Positions 25,257 to 33,971 of a stretch of DNA of 64,000 nucleotides are shown one piece after another; position 1 is the stretch's first letter, and every line of letters starts with the position of its first letter. The DNA is from Prolixibacteraceae bacterium (GTDB lineage Bacteria > Bacteroidota > Bacteroidia > Bacteroidales > Prolixibacteraceae), in NCBI GenBank assembly GCA_019459485.1, contig JAIBEZ010000022.1:62001-126000 (forward strand), in the 5' to 3' direction. Both the position numbers and the translations under genes were made by a program. The notes beneath the pieces were generated by a model. It was given only the letters and a program-made list of their open reading frames with translations, was not told where the DNA came from and searched no databases.

Positions 25257-28064
25257 ATGCATCCCGGCAGAAACATAAAATATATCCTATTTCTCTTTTT
25301 CCTGCTTCACTTGACTCCCGGTTTTTCCAGCAAAAAAGTCAGGATTGGTTTTTCGCAATGCACTACTGCCGACAAGTGGAGGCAATCGCAGATCAGATTG
25401 ATGGAAATTGAACTTGCGTTTTTCCCGAATATGGAATTGTCGATTAAAGATGCGAAAGACAATAACGAGAACCAGATCAGGCAAATCGAAGAATTTTTGA
25501 AAGAGGGAATTGATTTGCTGATTGTTTCGCCCAACGAATCGGAACCCATTACGTCCATTGTGGAAAAGGTATTTAAAAGCGGAATACCTGTAATCGTTAT
25601 CGATCGCAAGGTGAATACTCCGTTTTACACGGCCTACATAGGCGGAAACAATTACCGGATTGGACAGGAAGCCGGGGCTTATGCAGCCAAACTGCTGAAG
25701 GGCAAGGGAAAAATACTGGAGATTTCGGGTCGTAAAGGATCGTCACCAGCCATCGAAAGGCACAATGGACTGGTGGATTTTCTAAAAAATTATCCTGAAA
25801 TCCAGATCATCAAATCAGTTTCAGGCGAATGGAATTGGGACAAAACGCGGGAGGTGATGCAGCAAATAGTTGCTTCATCGCTTGAGTTTGACCTGGTTTT
25901 CGCCCACAACGATGTGATGGCTCGCGAAGCTTTCAATGTGCTGCACGAACATGGAACCAGAAATGGAAAATTTATCCTGGGAGTTGATGGCCTTGCCGGA
26001 GATGATGCAGGAATTCAATATGTTATTGACAAAAAACTGAATGCTACTTTTTTGTATCCTACCGGCGGAGAAACGGCCATCCAGATCGCGAACAAGATTC
26101 TTAACCGGCAGGCCTTTGAAAAAGAGAATATTCTCCCAACGATGGTAATTGATTCGACCAATGCACCAATATTAAAAGTCCAGACCAACCAGGTTGAATT
26201 GCTCCATCAAAAAATTGAAAAGCAAAAATCCATTCTTGACATCCAGATCTCAAAAAACCAGACCCAACGGCTGATCCTGATATTTTTAATTGCACTGCTG
26301 GTGCTTATCGCGGCATTGGTGATTTTGACTTTTCAGGCCTTCAGGAATAAAAAAATTGCCAATGAGAAACTGGAAGCCAAGAATCATAAAATTAAAAAGC
26401 AAAACATTGCCATACTCGAACAGCGCGACAAGTTGGTGGAAGTTAGTCAGCAGCTGGAAGAAGCCACGCAGGCGAAACTTCGTTTTTTCACCAATATCTC
26501 GCACGAGTTCCGTACTCCGTTAACTTTAATAAAAGGCCCGCTGGAAAACCTGATGCAATCGGAACAATATACATCCGAACAGCAAAACCAGTTTAAACTG
26601 ATGCACCGGAACACGATCCGGCTATTGCGATTGGTGAACCAGTTAATGGACTTCAGAAAACTGGAAAATAAGAAGATGGAATTGGCAGCTTCAGAAAATG
26701 ATTTGATCGCTTTTTTGCAGGAAACGAAAGACTCTTTTGCATCGCTTGCCTCGGGCCGGAACATCGAATTGGACGTTGTTTGTCCTGAAAAGCAGTTGCC
26801 CGTTTGGTTCGACCGCGACAAGATGGACAAGGTATTGTTCAACATTCTTTCCAACGCGTTTAAATTCACCTCCGATGGCGGAAAAATTACCATTTTGGCC
26901 AACAAAGTGATTCCAATGGTACCAGGAATTTACACCGAAGAAGTGCAAATTGAAATTAGAGATACCGGTATCGGTATGGCAGAAAAACATTTGGACAAGA
27001 TCTTCGACCGGTTTTATCAGGCCGGAAAATCACATGCAGTGAAGGGAACAGGGCTTGGGCTCAACCTTTCAAAAGAATTTGTTGAAATGCACCGGGGGCG
27101 GATCAGCGTGAAAAGTGCTGAAGGAAAGGGAACTTCTTTTTTCATTTATCTGCCATTGGGAAGTCAGCATCTGCTGCCTGATGAAATGGTCATTGATGAA
27201 ACGGTACAGGAACATAACTTAGACAACCAGATTTTAACCAGAGATTTGGCTGCTGATGAAATACCTTCAGCAACAATTCATGAAGGCAAAAATAAACCTG
27301 CTATTCTGGTGGTCGAAGATGTGTCGGATGTCAGGGAATTTATCCGAATGAGCCTCGGGAGTCAGTATCAAATAATTGAAGCGAAGAACGGAAAAGATGG
27401 CCTTGAAAAGGCATTGGAAGAAGAGCCTGATTTGATTATCAGCGATATAATGATGCCTGTGATGGATGGACTGGAATTGACCCGGCATTTGAAAACAGAC
27501 ATGAAAACCTGTCATATTCCGATTATCCTGTTGACAGCCAAGGCCGCGCTGGAGCATAAACTGGAAGGTCTGGAAGAGGGCGCCGATTCGTACATTCCAA
27601 AACCGTTTAACAGCCGTCACCTGCAGGTCAGGGTGAAAAAACTGCTTGAGTTGCGTGCCAAAATCAGGGAACATTACAAGGAACAACTCGATTTTCAGGA
27701 AAAAGAAAGTGATTTGAACCGGCTGGATAAAAAATTCCTGTCGAAAATCACCCAGATTGTTGAGCAAAATAGTGGAAACGAAGACCTGAGCGTTGACGAT
27801 CTCGGGCATAAACTGGGAATGTCGAGGGTACACCTTTACCGCAAAATAAAAAAGCTGACCGATATGTCGGTCAGCGAATTTGTTACTTCGGTAAAACTAC
27901 GGAAGTCGCTTGAACTGCTCCGGAACAGCGGGAAAACAATTGCCGAAATTGCCTATGAAGTGGGATTTTCATCTCCATCATACTTCACACGATGTTTTAA
28001 AGAGCAATTTAAAATGTCGCCCAGTGATTATCAGAATAAAAATAAATCTACTTCGCAGGAGTAA
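25257..28064 (+). CDS. Hybrid two-component system with sugar-binding-protein-like sensor (fructan locus regulator)
   Basis: 935 residues combining sensor, kinase, receiver and DNA-binding domain in one inner-membrane protein. After a signal peptide, residues ~28-315 are a type-1 periplasmic binding protein fold (FSQCTTADKWRQSQ, DLLIVSPNES, IPVIVIDRK). One transmembrane helix at about 341-362 leads to the kinase with His416 in ISHEFRTPL, an ATP-binding domain (DTGIGM, GTGLGL), a receiver with Asp730 in ISDIMMPVMDG, and a C-terminal AraC-type HTH (ENSGNEDLSVDDLGHKLGMS region onward). In B. thetaiotaomicron the regulator of this architecture beside GH32/SusCD genes (BT1754) senses fructose. I infer the same role here. 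Its 3' end overlaps the convergent DUF1080 gene by 17 nt. Confidence 0.93.
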   Translation: MHPGRNIKYILFLFFLLHLTPGFSSKKVRIGFSQCTTADKWRQSQIRLMEIELAFFPNMELSIKDAKDNNENQIRQIEEFLKEGIDLLIVSPNESEPITSIVEKVFKSGIPVIVIDRKVNTPFYTAYIGGNNYRIGQEAGAYAAKLLKGKGKILEISGRKGSSPAIERHNGLVDFLKNYPEIQIIKSVSGEWNWDKTREVMQQIVASSLEFDLVFAHNDVMAREAFNVLHEHGTRNGKFILGVDGLAGDDAGIQYVIDKKLNATFLYPTGGETAIQIANKILNRQAFEKENILPTMVIDSTNAPILKVQTNQVELLHQKIEKQKSILDIQISKNQTQRLILIFLIALLVLIAALVILTFQAFRNKKIANEKLEAKNHKIKKQNIAILEQRDKLVEVSQQLEEATQAKLRFFTNISHEFRTPLTLIKGPLENLMQSEQYTSEQQNQFKLMHRNTIRLLRLVNQLMDFRKLENKKMELAASENDLIAFLQETKDSFASLASGRNIELDVVCPEKQLPVWFDRDKMDKVLFNILSNAFKFTSDGGKITILANKVIPMVPGIYTEEVQIEIRDTGIGMAEKHLDKIFDRFYQAGKSHAVKGTGLGLNLSKEFVEMHRGRISVKSAEGKGTSFFIYLPLGSQHLLPDEMVIDETVQEHNLDNQILTRDLAADEIPSATIHEGKNKPAILVVEDVSDVREFIRMSLGSQYQIIEAKNGKDGLEKALEEEPDLIISDIMMPVMDGLELTRHLKTDMKTCHIPIILLTAKAALEHKLEGLEEGADSYIPKPFNSRHLQVRVKKLLELRAKIREHYKEQLDFQEKESDLNRLDKKFLSKITQIVEQNSGNEDLSVDDLGHKLGMSRVHLYRKIKKLTDMSVSEFVTSVKLRKSLELLRNSGKTIAEIAYEVGFSSPSYFTRCFKEQFKMSPSDYQNKNKSTSQE

Positions 28065-29025
28065 TAATGATGTTTCTGTAATCAGCAGGTTGGTGATCTC
28101 CCTGAAGCATAATTGGACCCGGTTCACCTTCTTTGCTGTCAATTGCCCCACCGGTAATTCCCGGGATAATCTGGTCACAAATAACTATTTTACCATTTGC
28201 CTCAATTGTAACGCGCCGGCCAATCAATGTAATGTCATACGTTTGCCACTCACCCGGAGATTTTGCCACATTTTCATTCGGTGTCAGGAAACCATAAACC
28301 CCTCCAAGGTAAACCGATGAAGGTTCTTTTCCTTTGCTATCTTCGATCTGTACTTCATACCGGCCTCTTAAATATATACCGGTATTACCTTCTTCAGGAT
28401 ACCTGAACTCAATGTGCAATTTAAAATCATCAAACTTTTGATTGGTAATTAGGTTGGTTCCGGGCTTTGGACTTCTCAGGATTCCGTTTTCAACCACCCA
28501 TTGATTATTTGATTTTTGTGGATGCCAGGCATCGAGATTCCGGCCATCAAAAAGAGCGATTGGCGTTCCCCATTCAGGAGTAGTATTTCTTTTAAGCAAA
28601 GGCGCTCTTTCTCCAACGAATGAATGTTTGTTGCCTGAACTACTTGTAATCACACCCTTGAGTTTGTCATTTTCAATAGTTCCTTCAAAAACCATGTCCT
28701 TGTCTGCGTTATCCCATTGAGGTGGAATACTAAACGTGATTTTTCCGTCACTAACATTTACTTTTGAAATCGGCCGGGCGCTTCCTGACTCAGCAACAAA
28801 ATAACCAACAAGCGTGGTTAATCCTGAAAGTTTAACTTCCAGCCAGGAAGGAACAGACTGATCTCCCATTTGAACAGTGATGTCCCAACGGCCAATAATT
28901 GGCTGATCTCCGGCAGTTGTATTACTGCTTTGTGAAGTAAAAGATATCGAAACAAACAAAGTCAGGGCTATTAACAAATAGTAGAATTTGCTACTAAACA
29001 TTGAAAAAAATCGAGTGTGTTTCAT
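28048..29025 (-). CDS. DUF1080 (3-keto-glycoside hydrolase-like) exported protein
   Basis: 325 residues with an N-terminal signal peptide. A small beta-rich domain covers about residues 40-140; the DUF1080 lectin-like jelly roll follows, with ALFDGRNLDAWHP, RYPEEGNTGIYLRGRYEVQIEDS, GGVYG and a closing GPIMLQGDHQPADYRNIII. DUF1080 proteins have been shown to cleave 3-keto-glycosides in partnership with Gfo/Idh oxidoreductases; others remain uncharacterised. Here it lies downstream of the fructan operon on the same strand, after a hairpin, and 3.1 kb from the Tat-exported oxidoreductase. Its 3' end overlaps the hybrid sensor gene by 17 nt. Confidence 0.85.
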   Translation of the reverse strand: MKHTRFFSMFSSKFYYLLIALTLFVSISFTSQSSNTTAGDQPIIGRWDITVQMGDQSVPSWLEVKLSGLTTLVGYFVAESGSARPISKVNVSDGKITFSIPPQWDNADKDMVFEGTIENDKLKGVITSSSGNKHSFVGERAPLLKRNTTPEWGTPIALFDGRNLDAWHPQKSNNQWVVENGILRSPKPGTNLITNQKFDDFKLHIEFRYPEEGNTGIYLRGRYEVQIEDSKGKEPSSVYLGGVYGFLTPNENVAKSPGEWQTYDITLIGRRVTIEANGKIVICDQIIPGITGGAIDSKEGEPGPIMLQGDHQPADYRNIIITPAK

Positions 29026-29127
29026 TGCAGATTATTTTTTTAATAATGCACTAAAGTACGGTTTTATCTATAAATGATTGAGAAATGTTTTTATAAATCA
29101 GATCAATCATTTTTAATTGCCAATCTA

Positions 29128-29160
29128 AACAGGAGGCAAGCCTTCTGCGGCTTGCCTGTT
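29128..29160 (-). terminator. Hairpin terminator at the end of the fructan operon
   Basis: On the minus strand AACAGGCAAGCC pairs with GGCTTGCCTCCTGTT (three unpaired bases on one side) around a 6-nt loop, 18 nt beyond the last GH32 stop. The following T-stretch is weak, so it may be leaky into the DUF1080 gene. Confidence 0.6.
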
Positions 29161-29177
29161 CCTCTCGGTAGCAACAG

Positions 29178-30761
29178 CTACCAGATTCGCTTCAGGCCGT
29201 GAAATTCAGCTTTTTCCAACAACAAATCACCGCCGGTTGAGAATACTTTCAGCTTGGTGAAATTCTCTGTCGGAAAAGCGATATCGGTCATCACCAGTTT
29301 CCCGCCATCCACAAACAGCTCTGTTGATGCAGCATCCACAAAAATCCTCAATTGCAGATGTCCGCCCGCGGTGTAGGACGCCTTCGAAATCCCTGCAAAT
29401 TCTTTTGAAAATGTGGAAAGACCGGCAGCCCTGCGATCAACAAAAAATTGTTTCTGACTGATCGAATAGCCGATTACCAATTTTTCCTGAAGATTGTTTT
29501 CCAGCACAATGCCCAGCGAATCAACTTTGCCGTTTTCGAGGTCAAAGTCAAAAATCAGCTCGCTTTGGCTGAGCGTAATACTATCCAGTGCCATTTCCTT
29601 TTCGCCTGAAATGTTTTGTGTGGCATGATAAACCGGAGTTGTTCCACCGCGAAGTACTTCGAGTTCTCTTACAGGTTTCGAAACCAGCAAATAACTGTTG
29701 TTCTGACTGATCAGCGACAATTCGCGCGGAATTGTTGTGGCACTGCGCCAAACGGTGGTTGGTACAACATTGGCATACTGCCAGTTGCTCATCCAACCAA
29801 TAAAAAGCCTGCGGCCATCAGTGTCCGGAACATTCGACCAGGTTACACCAGCGTAATTATCGCGGCCCCAGTCCACCCATTTCTCATTGGTCTCGTCAGG
29901 AGTAAACTTTTTTCCGTCGAACTCACCGGTAAAATACTGGTTGGCAGAGCCTCCGTTTGGTCCGCCGGGATTGATATTGACCAACATCACCCATTTGGAA
30001 ACATCGCTTCCCTCCACTTTTAGCGGAAACAAATCCGGACATTCCCAAACTCCGCCATGAGCGCCGATTCCTTTTCCGAATTCACTTTCAAATTTCCAGC
30101 TGATTAAATTGGGCGATGAATAAAGATGCACCCTGTCCTGAACGGCCAGAATCATTACCCATTTGCCTGTTTCATTGTGCCAGAATACTTTTGGGTCACG
30201 AAAATCGGGAATTCCGGGGCTTTCGAGTACCGGATTGTTGGCGTATTTGGTCCATGTGCGACCTTTATCGGTGCTAAAAGCCAGCGCCTGACTCTGCGGA
30301 GTTTTGCTTCCGCTTTTTTCAAGCATCACATTGTGGTAAGTGTAAATAGCTACCAGCGGCGGGTTTTCTGCAGTGCCTAAACCCGATGTGTTTTTGAGGT
30401 CGGCAACCGCACTTCCCGAGAAAATCCATCCCAGCGAATCGGGGTAAATGGCAACGGGCATGTGTTCCCAATGAACCAGATCTTTGCTGATGGCATGTCC
30501 CCAGTGCATCGGTCCCCAAACAGTACTGTCGGGATAATACTGGTAAAACAGGTGGTATTCACCTTCATAATAAACCATGCCATTCGGGTCGTTCATCCAG
30601 TTGGCTTCAGGAGTAAAATGAAATTGAGGGCGGTATTGTTCGGTGTAATAGTAACTTACAGCTTCGCTGCTCTTTTTGGAATATTGATTGCACCCAACAA
30701 GCAGAACAGCGATTAAAATGCTGACTACTATTCCAATAATTGTATAAGAGTTTCTTTTCAT
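29178..30761 (-). CDS. GH32 fructan hydrolase lipoprotein (third of three)
   Basis: 527 residues. A lipobox LLVGC puts the lipid on Cys24, so the enzyme is anchored in the outer or inner membrane. The GH32 five-blade propeller has all three acidic residues: nucleophile Asp58 in WMNDPNG, Asp189 in FRDP and acid/base Glu240 in ECPD; a C-terminal beta sandwich follows (from about 370). GH32 enzymes hydrolyse beta-fructosides such as levan, inulin or sucrose. Its start overlaps the stop of the divergent GH32 gene by 4 nt. It is the last gene of the operon before a hairpin. Exo- versus endo-action cannot be decided from sequence here. Confidence 0.94.
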   Translation of the reverse strand: MKRNSYTIIGIVVSILIAVLLVGCNQYSKKSSEAVSYYYTEQYRPQFHFTPEANWMNDPNGMVYYEGEYHLFYQYYPDSTVWGPMHWGHAISKDLVHWEHMPVAIYPDSLGWIFSGSAVADLKNTSGLGTAENPPLVAIYTYHNVMLEKSGSKTPQSQALAFSTDKGRTWTKYANNPVLESPGIPDFRDPKVFWHNETGKWVMILAVQDRVHLYSSPNLISWKFESEFGKGIGAHGGVWECPDLFPLKVEGSDVSKWVMLVNINPGGPNGGSANQYFTGEFDGKKFTPDETNEKWVDWGRDNYAGVTWSNVPDTDGRRLFIGWMSNWQYANVVPTTVWRSATTIPRELSLISQNNSYLLVSKPVRELEVLRGGTTPVYHATQNISGEKEMALDSITLSQSELIFDFDLENGKVDSLGIVLENNLQEKLVIGYSISQKQFFVDRRAAGLSTFSKEFAGISKASYTAGGHLQLRIFVDAASTELFVDGGKLVMTDIAFPTENFTKLKVFSTGGDLLLEKAEFHGLKRIW

Positions 30762-32317
30762 CTTATGTTGTTTAAGTTTGTATTATTACTTTTTAGTTTC
30801 GAAATATTTCCATTGGTCAGTTTAATTTTACCATGATCGGCAAACAATTTAATGCTATTAAAGGCTTCAGTAGGGAAGATCCGTTCAGTCATAACAATCA
30901 GACCGTTTTTTGCAAACAATTCTACCGATGAACCATCAATTATCAGATGCCAACCCATCGAAGATTCATTTTCCACGTACGGCGCGTAGTTTACCCACTT
31001 AAAATCGGGTGATTCAATATAATTCCCGGCATTTGTACGGTCGATAAAGAAATATTTCTCCAGATTATTGTACCCAATAATCAATTTTTCACCGGTGGCA
31101 TTTGACAATTCAATCCCAAATTTTTCAGCAAATCCAAATTGCGTCATATTGCTGGTATTGAAATTCAGTTTTAATTCAGTTGGAGTTTCAAAATCGTGAT
31201 GAAATTCAACTAAACCTTCAATTTCAGTTTCTTCCAGCATGTTCTTATCCTGTTGAACTGTATGTAGTTCTCTGGCTGGCTGTGCATTCAGCAAGTATTC
31301 ATTGTGTTTTTTTACCAATGATAACTCTCGCGGAAATGTCAATATTCCTCTCCAGCCTCTTGCTGGTATCAGATTGGCATATTGCCAGTTATTCATCCAT
31401 CCGACAAAAAGAGTACGTTCGTTAGCTGAATCCTGACAGGTGATTCCGGCGTAGTTGTCTTTCCCGTAATCAACCCATTTTGGTTTTTCCCCAATGAATT
31501 CAAATTCGTGGCCATCAAAATTTCCGGGGAAATACTGAATACCCGAGCCGCCGTTGAGTGCACCCTGATCAACACTTACTCCAAGAACCCATTTGGTTTC
31601 ATCTTCCCCGTTTACTCTAAGGCGAAATAAATCAACATATTCCCAGGTTCCGGTATGAGATCCTTTGCCTGCTCCGAAGTCACTTTCGAAGGTCCAATTT
31701 ATTAAATCTGTCGATGAGTAAAAACTCACACGATCACTCCTGGACCCTACCATGATCCATTTCCCGCTTTCATCATGCCAGATTAATCTTGGATATTTAC
31801 ATTCCTGTAAATCTGAAATAGTGGAATCTGATTTGGAATTGTGCTTCGACCATGTTTGTCCATTGTCAAGGCTAAAAACCAAAGCAAGGTTATTAAAATC
31901 AATCACTCCGGCAAAATGGTTATCATCTTTGTGTAATAAAGCCAAAGCCACCCAAGGCGCTTTGCCATCTTTGCCTAAGCCTGAAGTATTTCGCACATCA
32001 ACAACTGTAGTGGATAACAGGACTTCAGCTAAGCCGTCGGGTAAAATTATTTTCACATCATGCTGCCAATCTATCAGGTCTTTGCTCTGGGCATGTCCCC
32101 ATTCCAATTTTCCAGATTCAGAACTGTCGGATAAAAATTGATAAAACAAGTGGTAATCGCTTCCATCGGAAACTAAACCAATGGCATCACTCGTCCAAAC
32201 TTTTCCGGGAGAAAAATGGATGGCCGGCTGGTACTTTTCCATAGTGCCGGCTGGTTTTTTCTGTAAACAACCCTGGCTTAAAAGTATTACTAAAATGATT
32301 ACTGATAACTGCTTCAT
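30758..32317 (-). CDS. Divergent GH32 lipoprotein with altered RDP motif
   Basis: 519 residues, lipobox Cys17 (LSQGC). It aligns along its length with its two neighbours but its motifs have drifted: WMNDPNG reads VWTSDAIG (Asp44 kept), FRDP reads CKYP so the transition-state-stabilising Asp is Tyr175, and ECPD reads EYVD (Glu226 kept). The FSGSA stretch reads LLSTTV. The reading frame is intact and lies in the middle of the operon, so it is not a decayed pseudogene. It may have become a fructan-binding protein or have a different, weaker specificity. 16 nt separate it from the upstream GH32 gene. Confidence 0.88.
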   Translation of the reverse strand: MKQLSVIILVILLSQGCLQKKPAGTMEKYQPAIHFSPGKVWTSDAIGLVSDGSDYHLFYQFLSDSSESGKLEWGHAQSKDLIDWQHDVKIILPDGLAEVLLSTTVVDVRNTSGLGKDGKAPWVALALLHKDDNHFAGVIDFNNLALVFSLDNGQTWSKHNSKSDSTISDLQECKYPRLIWHDESGKWIMVGSRSDRVSFYSSTDLINWTFESDFGAGKGSHTGTWEYVDLFRLRVNGEDETKWVLGVSVDQGALNGGSGIQYFPGNFDGHEFEFIGEKPKWVDYGKDNYAGITCQDSANERTLFVGWMNNWQYANLIPARGWRGILTFPRELSLVKKHNEYLLNAQPARELHTVQQDKNMLEETEIEGLVEFHHDFETPTELKLNFNTSNMTQFGFAEKFGIELSNATGEKLIIGYNNLEKYFFIDRTNAGNYIESPDFKWVNYAPYVENESSMGWHLIIDGSSVELFAKNGLIVMTERIFPTEAFNSIKLFADHGKIKLTNGNISKLKSNNTNLNNIR

Positions 32318-32333
32318 TGAGTTAAGTTTTAGT

Positions 32334-33887
32334 TCACTGCCTGATAATGGATTTGTTTAAAGCCGAAATAGTATAAGTTCTTAAAAAATCTTTTCCTGAA
32401 TTACTATGAACTTTGAGAAATCGGTATTCATATTTTGGAAAAAATAGGGTGGTCATAACTTTTTCGCCTTTGTTAATAAAGATTTCAAGTGAAGATTTGT
32501 CAACCAAAAGTTGGAGGAAAATTTTTGAACTTTGTGGAATGAACTTGCATTTAATCGGTCGTTTAAACATTGGGCTGAAGTCAGTAATTCCGGAATTACT
32601 CCTGTCGACAACAAATTCAGTATTTGCTTTGCTGTAACTGATGATCATTTTTTCAAGTTCATTTCCCATCGAAATTTCGAAATCATCGGTGAGCGTGGCA
32701 TCAATTTCCATTTCAACCAAATAACTTCCGGTGCCAACAATTTCATTGTTGTTCAGATCAAGTCCGTTCAACGGAGTGCTGGCAGTTGACGTATGTTGAG
32801 CGTCTTTCAAAGTATTCAATTCATCTAACAGTGGAAAATGAAGTTTGTATTTTCCGTTAGTTTCCGCCAGTTTAACCTCTCTTGCAACAGTCATCGCGCC
32901 TCGCCATCCTATGGTTGGTGTCGAGCCGGCATAGACCCAATTGCTCATCCATCCCATAAAAATTCGTTGTCCATCTTTTGCAGGAATATCGCTCCAACTT
33001 ACTCCGGCATAGTTGTCAACCCCATAGTCGGCCCAAAGAACCTCCTGATTTTCCGCGGTAAATGTTTTTCCATTGAAACTGCCGATGAAATATTGAGTTG
33101 AACTTCCGCCATTTGGCTCGCTCGATTCTCCACCGCCAATACTAACCAGCAGTGCCCATTTGCGTGCACCTTTGCTGTCAGTTAATTCAAATAAATCCGG
33201 ACATTCCCATACTCCGCCATGATATCCCTGGTTTTCTCCGAAATCACTTTCGAAATTCCAGTCTTTTAAATTCTGCGATGAGTAAATTTTAATCTTGTTA
33301 CCGGCTGCCAGCACCATAATCCATTTATTCATGGGTTCGTACCAAATTACTTTTGGATCCCTGAAGTCTGTAATTCCGGGGTTTTTCAAAACCGGGTTTC
33401 CCGAATATTTTACCCATGTGGTTCCCTTGTCGGTGCTGAAAGCCAGACTTTGCTGTTGCAGGCCCCCAAAATTTTGATGGTGTGTGAAAATGGCCACCAA
33501 AGGAGCATTGGCATTGCTTTTAAAACCCGCAGTATTGTTTTTATCGACAACAGCACTTCCTGAGAAAATGTAACCCAATTCATCAGGATAGAGTTTGGTG
33601 CCTTTATCTTCCCAATGAAACAAATCAGTGCTGGTTGCGTGTGCCCAATGCATTGGCCCCCAGTTTACACCATTCGGATAATACTGATAGAAAAGGTGAT
33701 AAGTGCCATCAGAATAAACCATTCCATTTGGATCGTTCATCCAGTTCTTTGGTGGGGTAAAATGATAGAAAGGTCTGAGGTCATGATGTTTCATAACCTG
33801 ACGTTCGTCTGTTTCATCAGATTCATTCTGTCTGCACCCAAAAACAATCAGGCTCATTAAAAGGATTATTACGAGTTTAGTTTTCAT
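32334..33887 (-). CDS. GH32 fructan hydrolase lipoprotein (first of three)
   Basis: 517 residues with a lipobox VFGC (Cys18). All GH32 catalytic motifs are present: Asp52 in WMNDPNG, Asp177 in FRDP and Glu228 in ECPD, plus IFSGSAV. The C-terminal ~140 residues are the GH32 beta sandwich. It is most similar by eye to the protein at 29178-30761, consistent with tandem duplication. It is the first GH32 gene after the surface-protein gene, but an intrinsic terminator lies between them (33930-33960), so it may be expressed at a lower level or from another start. Confidence 0.94.
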   Translation of the reverse strand: MKTKLVIILLMSLIVFGCRQNESDETDERQVMKHHDLRPFYHFTPPKNWMNDPNGMVYSDGTYHLFYQYYPNGVNWGPMHWAHATSTDLFHWEDKGTKLYPDELGYIFSGSAVVDKNNTAGFKSNANAPLVAIFTHHQNFGGLQQQSLAFSTDKGTTWVKYSGNPVLKNPGITDFRDPKVIWYEPMNKWIMVLAAGNKIKIYSSQNLKDWNFESDFGENQGYHGGVWECPDLFELTDSKGARKWALLVSIGGGESSEPNGGSSTQYFIGSFNGKTFTAENQEVLWADYGVDNYAGVSWSDIPAKDGQRIFMGWMSNWVYAGSTPTIGWRGAMTVAREVKLAETNGKYKLHFPLLDELNTLKDAQHTSTASTPLNGLDLNNNEIVGTGSYLVEMEIDATLTDDFEISMGNELEKMIISYSKANTEFVVDRSNSGITDFSPMFKRPIKCKFIPQSSKIFLQLLVDKSSLEIFINKGEKVMTTLFFPKYEYRFLKVHSNSGKDFLRTYTISALNKSIIRQ

Positions 33888-33929
33888 TCAAGCGTTTTCA
33901 GGATATATTAAGTACAAAACAAGAGTGAA

Positions 33930-33960
33930 AGATAAAAGCAGGGATCAAATGACCCCTGCT
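33930..33960 (-). terminator. Intrinsic terminator/attenuator inside the fructan operon
   Basis: On the minus strand AGCAGGG (33960-33954) pairs with CCCTGCT (33943-33937), with further GTC/GAT pairing inside the loop, and is followed by TTTTATC. It lies 11 nt after the stop of the DUF4960 gene and before the GH32 genes. Confidence 0.7.
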
Positions 33961-33971
33961 CTATATTATCC

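Noticed and set aside
27267-27833. Minus-strand open frame of 188 codons within the hybrid sensor gene
   Set aside because: It is antisense to the receiver domain and has no recognisable domain.
30758-32317. Divergent GH32 as pseudogene
   Set aside because: The frame is intact with a lipobox, two of the three catalytic acids remain and coupling to neighbours is normal.
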